DNA of 64,000 nucleotides from Valencia hispanica (GCA_963556495.2 OY747713.1:43337961-43401960); one strand, 5' to 3'; numbered from the stretch's first letter, positions 12,584 through 24,984 are shown. Program-made: numbers and translations. The notes: a model not told the origin generated them from the letters alone.

Positions 12584-12751
12584 GGTGCCGGCGAAAATTC
12601 GCCTCCCAGGCTGGCCTACTACCTCCTAACAACACAGAACACTTAAAACTTAAACACGAAACGAAATCAAACGACAAACAGTAACTAGAAAAGTTTAGAA
12701 AAACCACACTCACTCACTCGCTTTCTCTCACCTTCCACTCCACTTCCGCTC

Positions 12752-12806
12752 AGAAGAAGAAGAAGAAGAAGAAGAAGAAGAAGAAGAAGAAGAAGAAGAA
12801 GAAGAT
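12752..12806. repeat. (GAA)n microsatellite, 5' side of LINE
   Basis: About 18 GAA units directly upstream of the LINE 5' end, ending in GATCCCG. It is the counterpart of the run at 6,971-7,047. Confidence 0.95.
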
Positions 12807-14016
12807 CCCGTTTGAAAATGCGCCATGGATTTAACATAAGATGTCCGTGAATTTTAAAGACACATTTTTAAGGCAGAGAAAACGCTAATTTTCGACCAGC
12901 GGCAAAAGTTATTTTAGGTTTGTGCAAAAACACTTAGTGGACTACAACTGAAGAAGGAGAAAAATGGCCGTGAGATTAGTCGGCTTCTCCTCCTTCCTCC
13001 AGGACGAAGGAAGGAGCAATAAAATTAGAGAAAACCACCATAAATGTGGAAAGTGGCAGCTATGCTGGGGGAGAAATAATCGGTTGAGTGAGAGCCCGCA
13101 TGCAGCTCCACAAGGTCTCAGTGAGTATTTTAAGTACTAGCTAATGCTAGCTAACGTTAGCTCCGTGACGTCATATATGCAACTTCAGATTTGTTGGCAT
13201 TTTAATTGCGAATTTTTACAATCAAATAAATCCCAAATCACTTGACAAACAGTCAAAACGCATCATCATTAGTTGTCATTTAAATTGAGGTACATCATAT
13301 GTGTGATTCAGCGCATAAGACAAAGCGGACCAGAAAATAACTTTTATTGCACCATTGACTTCCTTTTTTTTTCGGCCAGGGGACCCATGGGCCAACAGGA
13401 AGGGGAGGAGACTTAGGCTCCCTATGCAGTGATGCGCTCCCTGCTGACTCCGCTTTCCCTGCGCGTGCATGGTATGAGGCGTGGCTTTAAGCTCCTTCTA
13501 GAAAGGGAGGGGGAGCACGGGTGGGAGCCATAGCCAATCAAATTTCAACGTTTCTTCCACCACTCCTTGATGACATCATGCTACGGACCACAGCTTTGAG
13601 CTCTTTTCTTTTAAACCAGTTGTTTTTGGCTTGTCTCCTTGTTTGGTTCCCAGTTGTTCCTCCATGATGTTTTCCTCCTTACGTCGATAAATTCCTTCCA
13701 TCGTTCTGCCCGTCTCCTGCTTGCATTTGGCTGCTCAGTGTAAATTCCTGGCAAAATTATGTTGACGTTTCCTTTTTAACCTGGTGGCAAAACATAAAAT
13801 ACGTTAAAAAACAAAACCGAACCTATGTTTTTAAAACCATTTGATGCCATTTTTGTCTAATTTAATCCAAGGCGTTTACACAAGTAGTTAATATTAACCA
13901 CCTATTCTGTGCATTAGTGAAGATACCAAACTGGAACCAGAACCATCTACTCAAGCTGCTTTAATGGGAATCAGATTTACTTACTGTTGTGTGTAGCTTC
14001 TTTTCCATAGAGAACC
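12807..14016. other. Intergenic, unassigned
   Basis: No supported gene. Short GCTAGC/TTAGC-rich motifs occur near 13,140. A GC-richer patch at 13,360-13,560 resembles dispersed fish repeats but has no boundary I can define. Confidence 0.35.
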
Positions 14017-14121
14017 GACTTGAATCTGATTGAGAATCTGTGGAGGGAACTAAAGATTAGGGTCATGGCGAGGAGACCTTCCTATCACAAAAATGTGGAA
14101 CTCATCACCCAAGATGAATGA
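14017..14121 (+). pseudogene. Tc1-like transposase C-terminal fragment
   Basis: The frame reads DLNLIENLWRELKIRVMARR and ends at a stop after LITQDE. LNLIENLW corresponds to the [11 protein letters not shown] block that carries the last catalytic acid of Tc1/mariner transposases. Only this C-terminal piece remains. Confidence 0.75.
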
Positions 14122-14760
14122 AACATGCAAAAAGGGGTTTGTTGCTGTGATGTGTTGGGTCCGGTGGGTGTGTGTGGAGATTTGTGTGTCTCTTCACCTT
14201 TTTCCTGCAAGGTCTGACAGGGAAGTGCTGCATCAGCTGCAGCTCATCAGGAGCAGTCAAGGAAGCAGTTTAAAACTGGAGCAGTCAGACGCCAGATGGT
14301 TATGCTCTACCGAGGGGTAATTAGGCTATCTCTAGCGCACGCCGTTCTTTAGAACAGTAACTCACCTTTTCTTTCCTCCTCGCAGTTCCTCTTACGTTTC
14401 CAGCCTCTGGTCCTCTGGTCTGAGCTGTCCTTGTTGCTGAGCCTTCCTCTGATCAGCGTCTGCGTACCTGGCTGCAATCCTCCACGGCTCTACGCCGCTC
14501 CTTTGACTGTCCTCAGAGTAATCACCTGCCCTGACTCTCCGCCACTCACCTGTCTGTCCACCCTCAAAGCCTGGCGTCCCTCTGCCACCAACTACCACAG
14601 AAAAGAGAAAAAAGGAATTAACTATCCATCACACAGGCTGCCAGTCACACACTCTCAGGATCCATCTACCCTCCTCTGATCATCTCCAGCTTCAGTGCCC
14701 AGTAAGAATTATGATCCAGATTCAGTTATAATACTCTCATTTAAGTTTCTGTTTGAACCC
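14122..14760. other. Intergenic, nothing recognised
   Basis: Short overlapping ORFs on both strands without recognisable domains. No repeat signature that I can support. Confidence 0.4.
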
Positions 14761-15695
14761 ACCATGATGCGAATCTGCCGTTCCACCACATCCCATAGGT
14801 GCTCTATTGGATTGAGATCTGGTGACTGTGGAGGCCATTTGAGTACAGTGAACTCATTGTCATGTTCAAGAAACTAGTCTGAGAAGATTCAAGCTTTATG
14901 ACATGGCGCATTATCCTGTTGGAAGTAGCCATCTGAAGATGGGTACATTATGGTGATAAAGGGATGGACATGGTTAGCAACAATACTCAGGTAAGCTGTG
15001 GCGTTGCAACGATGCTCAATTGGTACTAAGGGGCCCAAAGTGTGCCAAGAAAATGTCCCCCACACCATTACACCCCCACCACCAGCCTGAACCGTTGGTA
15101 CAAGGCAGGATGGATCCGTGCTTTCATGTTGTTGACGCCAAATTCTGACCCTACCATCTGAATGTCGCAGCAGAAATCGAGACTCATCAGACCAGGCAAC
15201 ATTTTTCCAATCTTCTATTGTCCGATTTTGGTGAGCCTGTGCGAATTGTAGCCTCAGTTTCCTGTTCTTAGCTGACAGGAGTGGCACCCAGTGTGGTCTT
15301 CTGCTGCTATAACCCATCTGCCTCAAGGTTCGACGTGTTGTGCGTTCAGAGATGCTCTTCTTCGCTCACAGAACTGCCGCTCACTGGATATTTTCCCTTT
15401 TTCAGACCATTTTCTGTAAACCCTAGAAATGGTTGTGTGTGAAAATCCCAGTAGATCAGCAGTTTCTGAAATACTCAGACCAGCCCGTCTGGCACCAACA
15501 ACCATGCCACGTTTAAAGTCACTTAAATCACCTTTCTTCCCCTTTCTGATGCTCGGTTTGAACTGCAGCAGATCAATTTGACCATGTCTACATGCCTAAA
15601 TGCATTGAGTTGCCGCCATGTGATTGGCTGATTAGAAATTTGCATTAACGAGCAGTTGGACAGGTGTGCCTAATAAAATGGCCAATGAGTGTATA
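14761..15695 (-). pseudogene. Tc1-like transposon with degenerate transposase
   Basis: The 5' end, at about 15,660-15,695, holds the inverted-repeat sequence CATTGGCCATTTTATTAGGC on the minus strand. The transposase is split into two frames: 15,505-15,323 holds the helix-turn-helix region (ETADLLGFSHTTISRVYRKW), and 15,326-14,889 holds the catalytic core with WSDESRFLL (first Asp) and GYFQQDNAPCHKA (second Asp). Stops follow, and the region with the third acid (14,760-14,890) is only traceable in pieces. The 3' inverted repeat is missing. It is a dead copy of an abundant teleost Tc1 family. Confidence 0.88.
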
Positions 15696-16338
15696 TGTCA
15701 ACATATATATTTTTCCATCTCACACGATGATTGCTGGAGATTAAAATGTAAATGAAATTTGCTACTTTAAAAATTGTTTTTTGTATTTTGAAATATGCCT
15801 ATCTCATTTATTATCAGTAACAAACTTCTTGGTGGTATAAAAATCAATTAGATCTAAATTTCAAGGGGTATGAAAAATTATCATTAATCACAGTAAAGTG
15901 TAATTTGACGCTCGTTTCATAATGTTTCATGATGCCTCAAGACTGTATTTTTAATTAGCATGAAAAAAAATAGATAATTCAGGAAACAAATCAGTAGAAC
16001 ATGTTTGTGTGCTAATTTAGAGCTTTTTGATTTTATTTCAAAAGCATAAAAGAAATTACCCAAGATTGTATGTCAGACTGCAGGGATTGATCAGAAGATA
16101 AGTTGAGGAATTTATAAACATAACTGGCCGATGAACTGTATAACCTGCTTAAAGATTTAGAGTTGCTAGGCTGCTACAGTAAGTCAGAGCATCTTATACT
16201 ATTACGCCTCTGGGTGCTTAGAGACAGCTGACTCTATTGTATTGTCAGATTGAGGCATGATAATTTGGGATTTCATCAATCCGCAATATGGTACAGTATG
16301 ATACACTTTAATCTTTTGATATCAGTGTGACCATTCCA
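15696..16338. other. Intergenic, small SINE-tail scrap
   Basis: At 15,715-15,745 CATCTCACACGATGATTGCTG resembles the fish SINE tail seen near 6.05 kb. The rest is AT-rich with nothing recognised. Confidence 0.4.
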
Positions 16339-16645
16339 GAGAGCTAGGGACAGTTGGTAGCACTGTTGCCTTGCAGCAGGAAGGTCCTGGGTTCTAATCC
16401 TGGCCTGGAGTCTTTCTGCATGGAGTTTGGATGTTATCCCTGTGCATGTGGGGGTTCTCTCTGACTGTAACGTTAACTAGTCTCTCCAAATTGAAATAAA
16501 GTGTGAGCTTGTGTGTCTCTGTGTTGCCCTGCGACAGACTGATGACGTGTCCAAGGTGAACCACTCCACCTCTCGCCCAATGCCCCCCCTTTCCCACCGT
16601 GACCCTGCAAGGACAAGCAGATGTAGACGATGGATGGATGGAACG
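16339..16645 (+). mobile_element. tRNA-derived SINE with GGAT tail
   Basis: An A-box-like CAGTTGGTAGCACTG near 16,351 and a B-box-like GGGTTCTAATCC near 16,390 form the tRNA-related head. The shared body follows: TCTTTCTGCATGGAG, TGTGTCTCTGTGTTGCCC, GCGACAGACTGATGACG and CACCTCTCGCCC, ending in (GGAT)n. Related copies in the opposite orientation lie at 29,345-29,580 and 61,965-62,215. Confidence 0.8.
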
Positions 16646-17103
16646 ATAGTAATTGTGGGTTTTAGGTCGCTGACTCTTCATATGTACAAGGCCGTAACAG
16701 AACCTTCACAAAGGTTTAAGATGCTTTCGTGAAACGAATTTTGAACCAAGAGAAGAAAAATACTAAATTACACATTGTTTGGTAAAAGCACAGCAATTAA
16801 TGCTGTGTTGTGCTGATTTACTCATTGCATTTATTGACATAAGTCAAGCAATCTCACTCCCTCATCCAGCCCATATCAGCTCCGTGCGCTGGCAATAAAC
16901 ACATTCTTGTTTTCCCTTTGTTTGTCTTCCTCTGCCAGTCCTCTCCTGGAATTTAGCAGGAATGCAGAAACAGCATCCTGTTTTCATTCAGCACTCTGGG
17001 TCAGCCATTAAGGCTCTGTCCCACACTTTGGGGGCACAGTGGCCCATTAATTCTAGATGATGTCAGGTTAGACCAACTGTACTAGGTGCATACAGTAGTT
17101 GTT
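16646..17103. other. Intergenic, nothing recognised
   Basis: Non-coding. A moderately GC-rich block at 16,860-17,050 has no coding frame. Confidence 0.4.
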
Positions 17104-17300
17104 ATTGTGGCTCAATTGGTAGACTACTTGTCTTACAATCAGGACGTTGAGGGTTGCTCTGGTAACATGTCGATGTGCCTCTGGGGTAGGTACTTTCCCC
17201 AAAGTATCATGTATGAATCGGTGAGTGTAATTGAGTAAAATGGCTCTACTGTGAAGTGCTTTGAGTTGTTATCATGACTAGAAAAGTGGTATCAAGATCC
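17104..17300 (+). mobile_element. tRNA-derived SINE (second family)
   Basis: GTGGCTCAATTGGTAGACTA resembles a tRNA A-box (TRGCTCAGTNGGTAGA), and GTTGAGGGTTGCTCTGG is a decayed B-box. The tail CTACTGTGAAGTGCTTTGAG, then AGAAAAGTGGTAT, is like the GTAAAGCGCTTTGAG...GCGCTATAT end of fish L2-tailed SINEs. It differs from the GGAT-tailed family. Confidence 0.65.
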
Positions 17301-18349
17301 AGTCCGTTATATTACTGCATGGTCAGGTTTGGTTCACCCTTGTGTCCTGCTGGGCTTCAATCCAATGCACCCCCTCACCTACTGCAGTTTTAAAAACACC
17401 CAGACCTGAATAAAATGATCCTGTGAGTGACATTGAATGGACCCAGTTCCTCATTCGTTCAATTATCTGTAATGCTCACAGACTTGACCCACGAGTCCAG
17501 GATGTCCTGCAGATAATATGAAGACAAAAAATATATATATGTATATCACCAACATCCTCTGCAATAAACAGCTCCTGAGCTCACGTCCCTCTCGAAGAAC
17601 TGCCTATCTTAAGTAAACATCGGCTATGAGACTGAAGTTTAAGCGCGGATCAACAACCGCGGTGGCAGACAAAGAAATGCTGTGTGGAGTAATAACATGC
17701 TGGGGGTTTTCTGCTCCCTTTGGCTCTCAGCAGGTTGAAAGTGTTCCCCCTCTCTAGTTAAATGTTAAGCAGACACACCTACTTTTGTACCGTCAATTTG
17801 CAGAGAGGGCTTTAAAGATACAAGAGTTTCTTGGACAGTAATGTGCAAACAAAAAGGTTTTCCAAGCCTTTTGATTTATGAGCCTTGATCCAAATACTAC
17901 TGTTGGATCTTAATTGATTTGAAAACTGAAATTTAATGAACTTTCTCATTGCTAATGCATTCAAGCACAGGCAAGAGAGACAAATCTTTTCTATTACTTT
18001 TGTAACAAAAATAATGGAAATCTTGCCAGTTGTTTCTCAAGCCCGATTGTCCTCAGAATCCTTGGAATTTAACTTCACATTGTTTCTTTCCAAGCAACAA
18101 GGAAATAAAACCATTGGCTGCGCCCTTGGGTGTTGTTGACACACCAGAGCTCCTGGGTCAAGTCTCCAATTTAATTTCTTTGGTCCAAAGTTCTGGTATG
18201 ACTAGCGTGCACACCTTTTCACAAACACCCAAGAGTTGGAACATAATATGGCATGCAGTGCAGGTAAAACAGACTCTGCCATAACAGTGTCATTTCTTTT
18301 CTTGGTCAAACAGCCAGATCTTACTCAGGCTGATTTGTCAAGAGTCTAG
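17301..18349. other. Intergenic, nothing recognised
   Basis: No supported gene or RNA. The plus-strand ORFs near 17,936-18,284 overlap in different frames and have no domain. Confidence 0.4.
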
Positions 18350-18520
18350 ACCAAGGGTGTCCAAAGTGTGGCCGGGCAAGCATTCGTCGTCCTTGGGATA
18401 ATTTTTGTGGCCCCCCAACCTCAGATCAAGCATGGGTCAAATTTAGCCCGCCAGCAAGCTGAGCTGCATTTTTTTTGATTAAAAAAAAGTTGTTGTTTTT
18501 TTCTCTTAGTAGCCCTTTTG
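18350..18520. mobile_element. hAT-type MITE fragment
   Basis: CAAGGGTGTCCAAAGTGTGG opens the repeat and GGCCCCCCAACCTCAGATC follows. This beginning is typical of hAT-derived MITEs (CAGGGGTGTCCAAA-type ends). The opposite end was not identified. Confidence 0.5.
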
Positions 18521-18944
18521 TTACACATGGACCTTTTGCCTTTTTATGTAACTAACTTTGTTGTAAATTGGCCAAATAAGCAGAGAGAACCAAAGCACAA
18601 AAATCTGGATATTAGCATATGTGTGGTGTTTTCATGTTTGTGTAAAAAGTAGGAATTTTAATGAAATTTCCATAGTTGCTTCCCAGAACTGCTCCCTTAA
18701 ATATGTTAGTTTTGAAAATTTGAAATGTTTTTTAAATTTGATGGTGAATTCATTAGTAAAATTAGCTAGCGCTAAGCTGTAAAGCCAACAGTACGGCTTA
18801 CAGTAAAATACAATACATACCTCCATGCTGTGGAACTGTGGAAAAAATAGAGTAAAAAGTAGATCTAAAACCTTAACAAATTACAAATAGTGAAAATTTC
18901 TATTTTTTGGAATAGATTTAGAAGAATCTCATGACCTGGGGCAG

Positions 18945-19565
18945 GGATGGAGTACTCAACTCCTGGACTTGGACTCAAGTCCTAGCTCTAGTCACGTCTA
19001 AGGGATTTGTGACTTGACTTGAGCAACATGCCAATGACTTGCACTTGAACTCAGACTTGCAGCATTAGGCTTTAAACTTGGACTGGGACTCTGACATGTG
19101 AAATTGCCATTGTTGGAATTAGCATGTTGCCGACGTTCGTGTTAGCTTGTTATAGTAGGTCAGATTGCTGGAGAAGATTAATAGCTTCTCAAAGCTTTTG
19201 TCAGTGTTTGAGTGACATGTTGATTACTTATTGTTTTCACATTTGTTTTAAGCATGTTTTATGCTACTGTGGTAGCTTGTTGATAGCATGGAAGCATTGA
19301 GTAGATTTTTTAAAAAGTGAACCATGTATTGCAGCCATCATTTGAGTCTTGAAATATTCACCCTGCTCTCTTATTTTTGAATTGCTCTCGGGTGAAAATG
19401 ACTTGACTTGAACCGGAAAATTCTTTTAGGGACTTGGACGTGACCTGGAGGACCTAGGGACTTGACTTGGACTAGTTCTATGTGAATTAAACTTGCACTT
19501 GGACTTGAATGCTAAGGGCTCAAGTGTGACTTGGACTTGAGAGATGGTGACTTGACCACAACACT
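18945..19565. mobile_element. Dispersed repeat rich in ACTTGGACTTG
   Basis: Both flanks are crowded with ACTTGGACT/GACTTGACTTG variants in related arrangement (18,960-19,090 and 19,395-19,560) around a more ordinary centre. This is the layout of a fish MITE with internally repetitive ends. No coding. Confidence 0.5.
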
Positions 19566-21442
19566 GACCTGGGGTTTGCTCCTTGAATATGAGGTTTGTA
19601 GCCAGGTAACTGTAGAAACAGAAAGTGTCTAATGGTACTTTATCTGGACCGTCTTGTTTTTTAGGTTCATAGGTCCTAAAAATCATTAGAAGGGAGCATC
19701 TATGCACCGAGAGCCACGTGCTGTATCAATATCGTATCTTAACGATATTACAAATTTTTTCTTTTTTTATGTGTGTCAAATAACAGATCTATGACTTTCA
19801 AGTTAGACTTGTCATTGCAGTGGTAGTTTAGGTTTGCTTGTCTTGAAATGTCTTCAGTAATCAATTTGAAAACCAGTTTAGGCAAATTCCCCAATAAAGC
19901 CATGTAATATCTAATCTATGCATATCTTCTTTTTTTAATTAAAGTGTTAATCTTATAAATTGTGCAATTACAGGGTATTTAAACTCTTCATCCAGTGTCT
20001 GTAGTTGAAAGAATAAGCAGCTATAATATATTTTACATATTATTTTCCCATCAATAAAGAATATGATTTAAAAAAAAATAGAACAAAGCTCTTGAACTAT
20101 TAGATGAGCTCCCAGGAATATTAAAAAAATGTTTTAAAAATTAACATGACAGAAAGTGCAAACACCTGCTTTTACTACCTTTTCTTCATTATTAAGTCTT
20201 CCTTATTTCAAGTCAAATATTTGCTTAGTGACACATCTATCATCAATTAGTCATCAGTGAAATCAAGATATACAAGATAAATACTTTCAACATTTTCTTT
20301 TTATTCTCATACAAAATTCCAGGCATCAGTTATAGAAATATAAATACATTTCTCAATAAGTTAGGCAATAAATAAATTATTCTATTTACAATCATCACTT
20401 TCATATTACCTTAAAAAGCTTGTAAACTGAACATGATATTCAGTAGTGAGATGTTTTCTGGTTTGCAATGACTGTATGGAAATGTATCCACACTCAGTCA
20501 CAGACTGGCTTCAGTCGGACAACCTACATACCATTAATTGTTGCCCCGCTGCTGTACATCACTGAAACCTTCTGGCTTATCTTCTAAATTAAAAAAAAAA
20601 CACTTTAGCCATCATAATAGACAGTTGTTCAGCAAACAGTAAAGCATGATGTGTGTGAGTGGAGTAGCTAACAGTGAACCTTGAGTGAACTAATTGTTTA
20701 TTACGTAAATCCCAGATAGATGACATTCATTGCTCCATGGCCATGTGGGCCAGGCGTGAACTAGCTGCCATTTTCAAGTACTGCCTGATAATTCAAAAGT
20801 TATTTGCAGGTTTGCCTTAAACATTAAGCAGGACAACAGATTCCAGCCTCTGATACAGAGGAATTTTGAAGCAAAGGTCAGCACTGACATTTGAAATAAT
20901 ATTGATGAAATATATATATACATATGAGAGAGAGAAAGTGTGACTACGTAACTCTAGGATATAAATGATACAGTTAGTAGGTAAATTTCAAGGACTATCC
21001 AGAAAAGTAATGTGGTGTTTCGTCCTTTAAGCCCAAAATCCTAGTCCCTGTCGGTGGTTTTGACCTTTCTTGAATATTTGACTCTTGTGTCTAGTGATAT
21101 AGACACCTTTTTGTCTGACTGAGGGATACAATATGAACTGCAGTTTGGCCCATTATAGTTCACGTGGAAACAAAAAAAAATAAAAAATTTGTGAAATCTT
21201 CACATATACTTCTTCCTCCATATAGGGTTCCCCATTCAGAACCAAGGATTCTCCCAAAGTTTGAGTTTGCTGATGAAATATTTCTTCCTTTTCCTCTTCT
21301 TGCTTTCATGTTTCCACTGAATTGGTAGTCTTTTTGAAACCCACTGTTGGAAGCAGGAGTCTCTCTTGAGAGAGTGGCTCCGGTACATCTCCGGGAGATA
21401 TGATCCATTAAGTCAGGAGAGCTTTTTTTTTTCCAAACTCCT
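19566..21442. other. edn2 3' flank / 3' UTR
   Basis: No coding exon is visible. The part nearest 21,443 must include the edn2 3' UTR on the minus strand. Its polyadenylation site could not be fixed: a TTTATT (AATAAA on the minus strand) near 20,299 is one candidate. The sequence is AT-rich. Confidence 0.45.
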
Positions 21443-23223
21443 TTACCTTCTTGTTTTAGTCTTTTTGGCTCCAAAAGAGTTCCTGTTTGATGACTGAAAA
21501 CTGTTTGCAATTGCCATGTTGGACTGGACCACAGATCTAAGAGAAGTAAAAAGAATCCAGGTCAGAGATGTTTGTTATCAGAAATAACCATAAAAACCCC
21601 CACCCAAGATATGAACTTTGTCATTTACCTTAAAGATGCCAGCAATCTGTAACTGTTTGTGCCAGTTACTTTTTGCAATGAGTTCAAGACATCCATTCTG
21701 CTGTCTTCTAAGCTGTGAAAAGAAGCAGACCATCAATAAAATTAGGACCAAAACTTTTCATGAACTGAATGTTGATGAGACACATGTCTCTTGAAAGCAG
21801 CCAAAAATATTGTATTTTTTCCACTTTATCTCACATATTGGCAGCTTAGAAAAGGAGACTTAAAAACAATTCCTAGGAATTCCTAATGAAAATATTTTTT
21901 AGGGAGTCTTATGGGTAAAAAACAGGATGTGTCTTACAAAACATCTTCAAGGATAACATCTAGAGATGATGAGTAATCCATAGCGGTGCTTTCATGACCA
22001 CAATAAGCCAAAGACGCAACAAGAATTCCCTTGAGCCACAACAGAAATATAAACTTTCCAAAAATAGCTACACTGCTAATAAACAATTGTCACTTCTATC
22101 AAGCCCTCCTGAGAAAGGCAGGCTTCACTTTCTGAACTACCCTCATACTGCAGGGCCACTATCACAGATCCCATCATTGTGTCTTCTCTCTGACTCGTCC
22201 TCTGTGTCAACATTCTTTTTGGATGCATCACTCACAACCAAGGAAGACATAGAAACTTCTGTGATACTATCTTGCAAACCCAGAATAGGTCATGAGGGGT
22301 AGGTAGGTAGGTAAAACTTCGCTCACCTTTTATGGCAAAAGCCATGGCAGGTTTTATCACCAGGATCGTGGCATTCACATCGGTTGGCTGACCGCCGACG
22401 GCGAGACATGGAACCTCCCAGACCATAAGGAAGGAGTTTGCTGTCAAGGACAAATGAAATATTTCAGATTTTGATAGCTTATAAAAGTACCTCTGGGTAC
22501 ATTGGACATTCAGTTGTTACACACCCACCAACCAGTAACATCTCTGCCTGTGACTCTGACGTTACGTGGAACCTCACCTTGGTGTGTTCACCCAGATGAT
22601 GTCCAGGTGGCAGAAGTAGATGCACTCTCTATCTTCCCAGTTGTTACAGGAGCAGCGCTTGGTCCTGATGTGGCGTGGATTAGGCACTTCCTGCTGGTCT
22701 GATAAAGGGAGTCCCCAGCCTAACAGGATACAAGAGATACGGAGATTAGAACGTTTTAGACTGTACAGTTAGAACTAATCACATGTACATACAAGTTTAC
22801 CTATACCTCAGGATCAGACATCTATTGGTGCACAAATATTATAAATGACTTAACTTATTCCAAATCAGACAATACACCACCTTCAACAATGATATACAAT
22901 GTTGTGCTGATACTGTTTTTAATCTCCAATAAAAGGCGTGTTTCTTATCAAAGCTAAGTGTTCCCTGGAAGTCTGCACTGTATCAGTTTCTGTTTATGTT
23001 CTTTGTTTACTGGTCAAAGTCTGCAAAATGAAATAAAACAGCAGCATCTTTGTTTACATATATCATTAAAAGTATCCTTCCAGAGTTTTAGAACCTTCCT
23101 CAATGTCAAGAAATCTTTAAAAAAACATCTAAGAGTTTTATGCTCCAAAAACAACTCACCATCTTGTAGAGACAGGCAGATAATGAATAAACCGAGCATC
23201 TTGCTTCTGAAGGAATCCATCAT
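21443..23223 (-). CDS. edn2: Preproendothelin (endothelin-2-like), complete
   Basis: Five coding exons join in frame to 165 codons: 23,223-23,160; 22,719-22,578; 22,440-22,327; 21,712-21,629; 21,536-21,443. All introns are GT-AG. Exon 1 gives a signal peptide ([20 protein letters not shown]). Exon 2 gives a Lys-Arg site, then the 21-residue peptide starting CSCNNW and ending CHLDIIW, with the four cysteines at 1, 3, 11 and 15. A Val follows, matching the Trp21-Val22 type converting-enzyme site. Exon 3 has a polybasic RRRR site and the endothelin-like repeat [15 protein letters not shown]. The last exons give a basic tail ending KTKTRR. The secreted peptide acts on endothelin G-protein-coupled receptors in vascular and neural-crest biology. 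The edn2 rather than edn1 assignment rests on the adjacent HIVEP3-type gene. Confidence 0.95.
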
Positions 23224-23400
23224 CTTTTCTTGTGGTGTTAGGATTGAAGTTTTGACGAGCAGAAGCAACAGCTGATGGAAGACACGCTCAAGGTGCGCTC
23301 TAGTCAACAAATAGGTTTTGAGTCTCAAGGCTGGAGGGCAGCAACAGGTGCTTTGTGTTTATGCCATGCCAGGAGCGTCCACTTATATATCCCCACGGCT
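23224..23400 (-). promoter_or_regulatory. edn2: edn2 core promoter and 5' UTR
   Basis: On the minus strand GATATATAAGTGG gives a TATA box at about 23,382-23,390, roughly 160 bp upstream of the first ATG. Transcription would start near 23,355 and leave a 5' UTR of ~130 nt. Two ATGs are adjacent (MM), and I chose the upstream one. The TATA placement is seen directly; the start site is inferred from spacing. Confidence 0.7.
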
Positions 23401-24539
23401 CCTCCTCCTACATCTGTGAACTTGGCTTTTGTTACACAACTTGCCGAGACTCCACCTGCCCACCCCACCACCCCCTTCCCCCTCGTCACACCGTCTTCAA
23501 CACGGTGACACACAACATTCCAGTCGCTGAAGTAAAACCGCTGTCTCCTCCTGGAATTTCCTCCAGACATTAATTTGAAAATTCAAATATCAAAGCGTAA
23601 AAAAGTGTTTTTGCTCAACGGTCAGGGTGGGAATGTTTATAAATAGCTCTTAAATGATCATGTCTCCAAAGATAATATATTTGTTGTATTAATATCTACT
23701 GTCATTCCATTCTACCTGTAGTTATACTCCTACTGGCCATATATGAGCGTGGCTCAGAGTCAGGGTGAGGATTATGGTGGAACAGGGATTTAAATGTGTA
23801 ATTGTTTTGGACAAATGTAATAATTTGTTTTAAAATAATCAGGACTAAGCTGCAGCCAAGAGGGGCTGTGTCAGGCTACGAGGTGCCTTGTTTGTTTTTC
23901 CTCGTTCCAGAGTCGACAGACATGCGGATGGAACTGGAGCGCCAGAGGAAGAGATGAGCGGCAGCAGAAGCTTTTCATGTGCCTTGCTCCTGATACCAGG
24001 ATGAAAAGAAGGGCTGTCAGCACCCCCCGCAGGAAGGTGAGGTCATAGCATTGTCGCCTCATGCAAACAGTCCCAAATGCATGCAACACAATTTTGACCT
24101 TCGTAGAGAGATACGCAGCAGACTGCCAAATCAGCTCTCTGCAGCCCACACACACCACCAAGCACATTCTACAGTAAGACACACACACCCATCCACACAT
24201 ACACAGATATCATTGAAATAGGTGCCCACACAGTTAAAGTATGTCATTCAGACCTCCTGAGGTATTGCTTTCCATTGTCTGCTGTACGATGTATTGTGTT
24301 CTCTAGATCCACAGGCATTTACCTGGCAAAACTGACACAAAGTGAGCGTCTGATAATGGCATACCAGTGAGAGAAAAAAATGGAATTCCAATCAAATACT
24401 GTTAGAAGTAAGGGTCATATTAAAAAATGTTTAAATAGTCTAACTCATACTCAGTTATGCCAAAGGCCGTTGTTGATTCACCTTATTGGGTTTTCACTTG
24501 TTCTTACGAGACTATGTAATTCATAGGGTTTGGCGTTAG
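23401..24539. other. edn2 upstream region
   Basis: A C-rich stretch at 23,400-23,500 lies just upstream of the promoter and may be regulatory. No coding exon is supported further out. Confidence 0.4.
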
Positions 24540-24770
24540 GGTTTACATTTACAGTTACTAGACTTTCTTCCAACTGCAACCTACTCAATGCGGAGAGGCG
24601 GGTAGTAACTAGTTCCATTTACTCACTTCCATTTACTTGAATATAGAACTTTTTGAAAAAATGTACTTTTAGAGTAGTTTTACTAGACCGCACTTTTTAC
24701 TTTTACTTGAGTAATAATTTTATAAAGTATTGCTAATCTTACTTGAGTAACGTTTCTGGCTCCTCTACCC
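24540..24770. mobile_element. MITE-like repeat (TTACTTGAGTA family)
   Basis: Repeated TTTACTTGAGTAA, AGTAACTAGTTCC and CTTTTTACTTTTACTTGAG motifs are those of a very common teleost non-autonomous DNA transposon. Boundaries are approximate. Confidence 0.5.
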
Positions 24771-24984
24771 ACAGTGAGTAACTTTACTGAATGAAACTGA
24801 ATGCTTGTTTTAACCAGAAATGCACGAGACTCTCACACACCATTAATGTTGAAGTGAGACCTCTTGTTTGTACACAAGCTTCATCATGTTAACATTACTT
24901 TCTATCTGCTGAGGCTGTTGTCCCGTTTGGAGGTCAAGTGGGGGTACCTTACCCTGGTCTAATATATATACTTTCGCTACTTTA

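Larger units (their letters stand above)
7048..12750 (-). mobile_element. Full-length Tx1/L1-like LINE
   Basis: A 5.7-kb non-LTR retrotransposon with a ~165-bp 5' leader, ORF1, ORF2 (endonuclease and reverse transcriptase) and a short 3' UTR. Both flanks are (GAA)n, read as (TTC)n on the element strand, and there is no poly-A tail. An AATAAA lies about 25 bp before the 3' boundary. The ORF1 start sits in a strong context (GCACCATGG). ORF1 and ORF2 are separated by 3 nt (TAATTTATG), which suggests coupled reinitiation. One 1-nt shift is the only disruption seen in either ORF, so the copy is young. Tx1-group LINEs aimed at microsatellites are known in fish. Confidence 0.9.
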
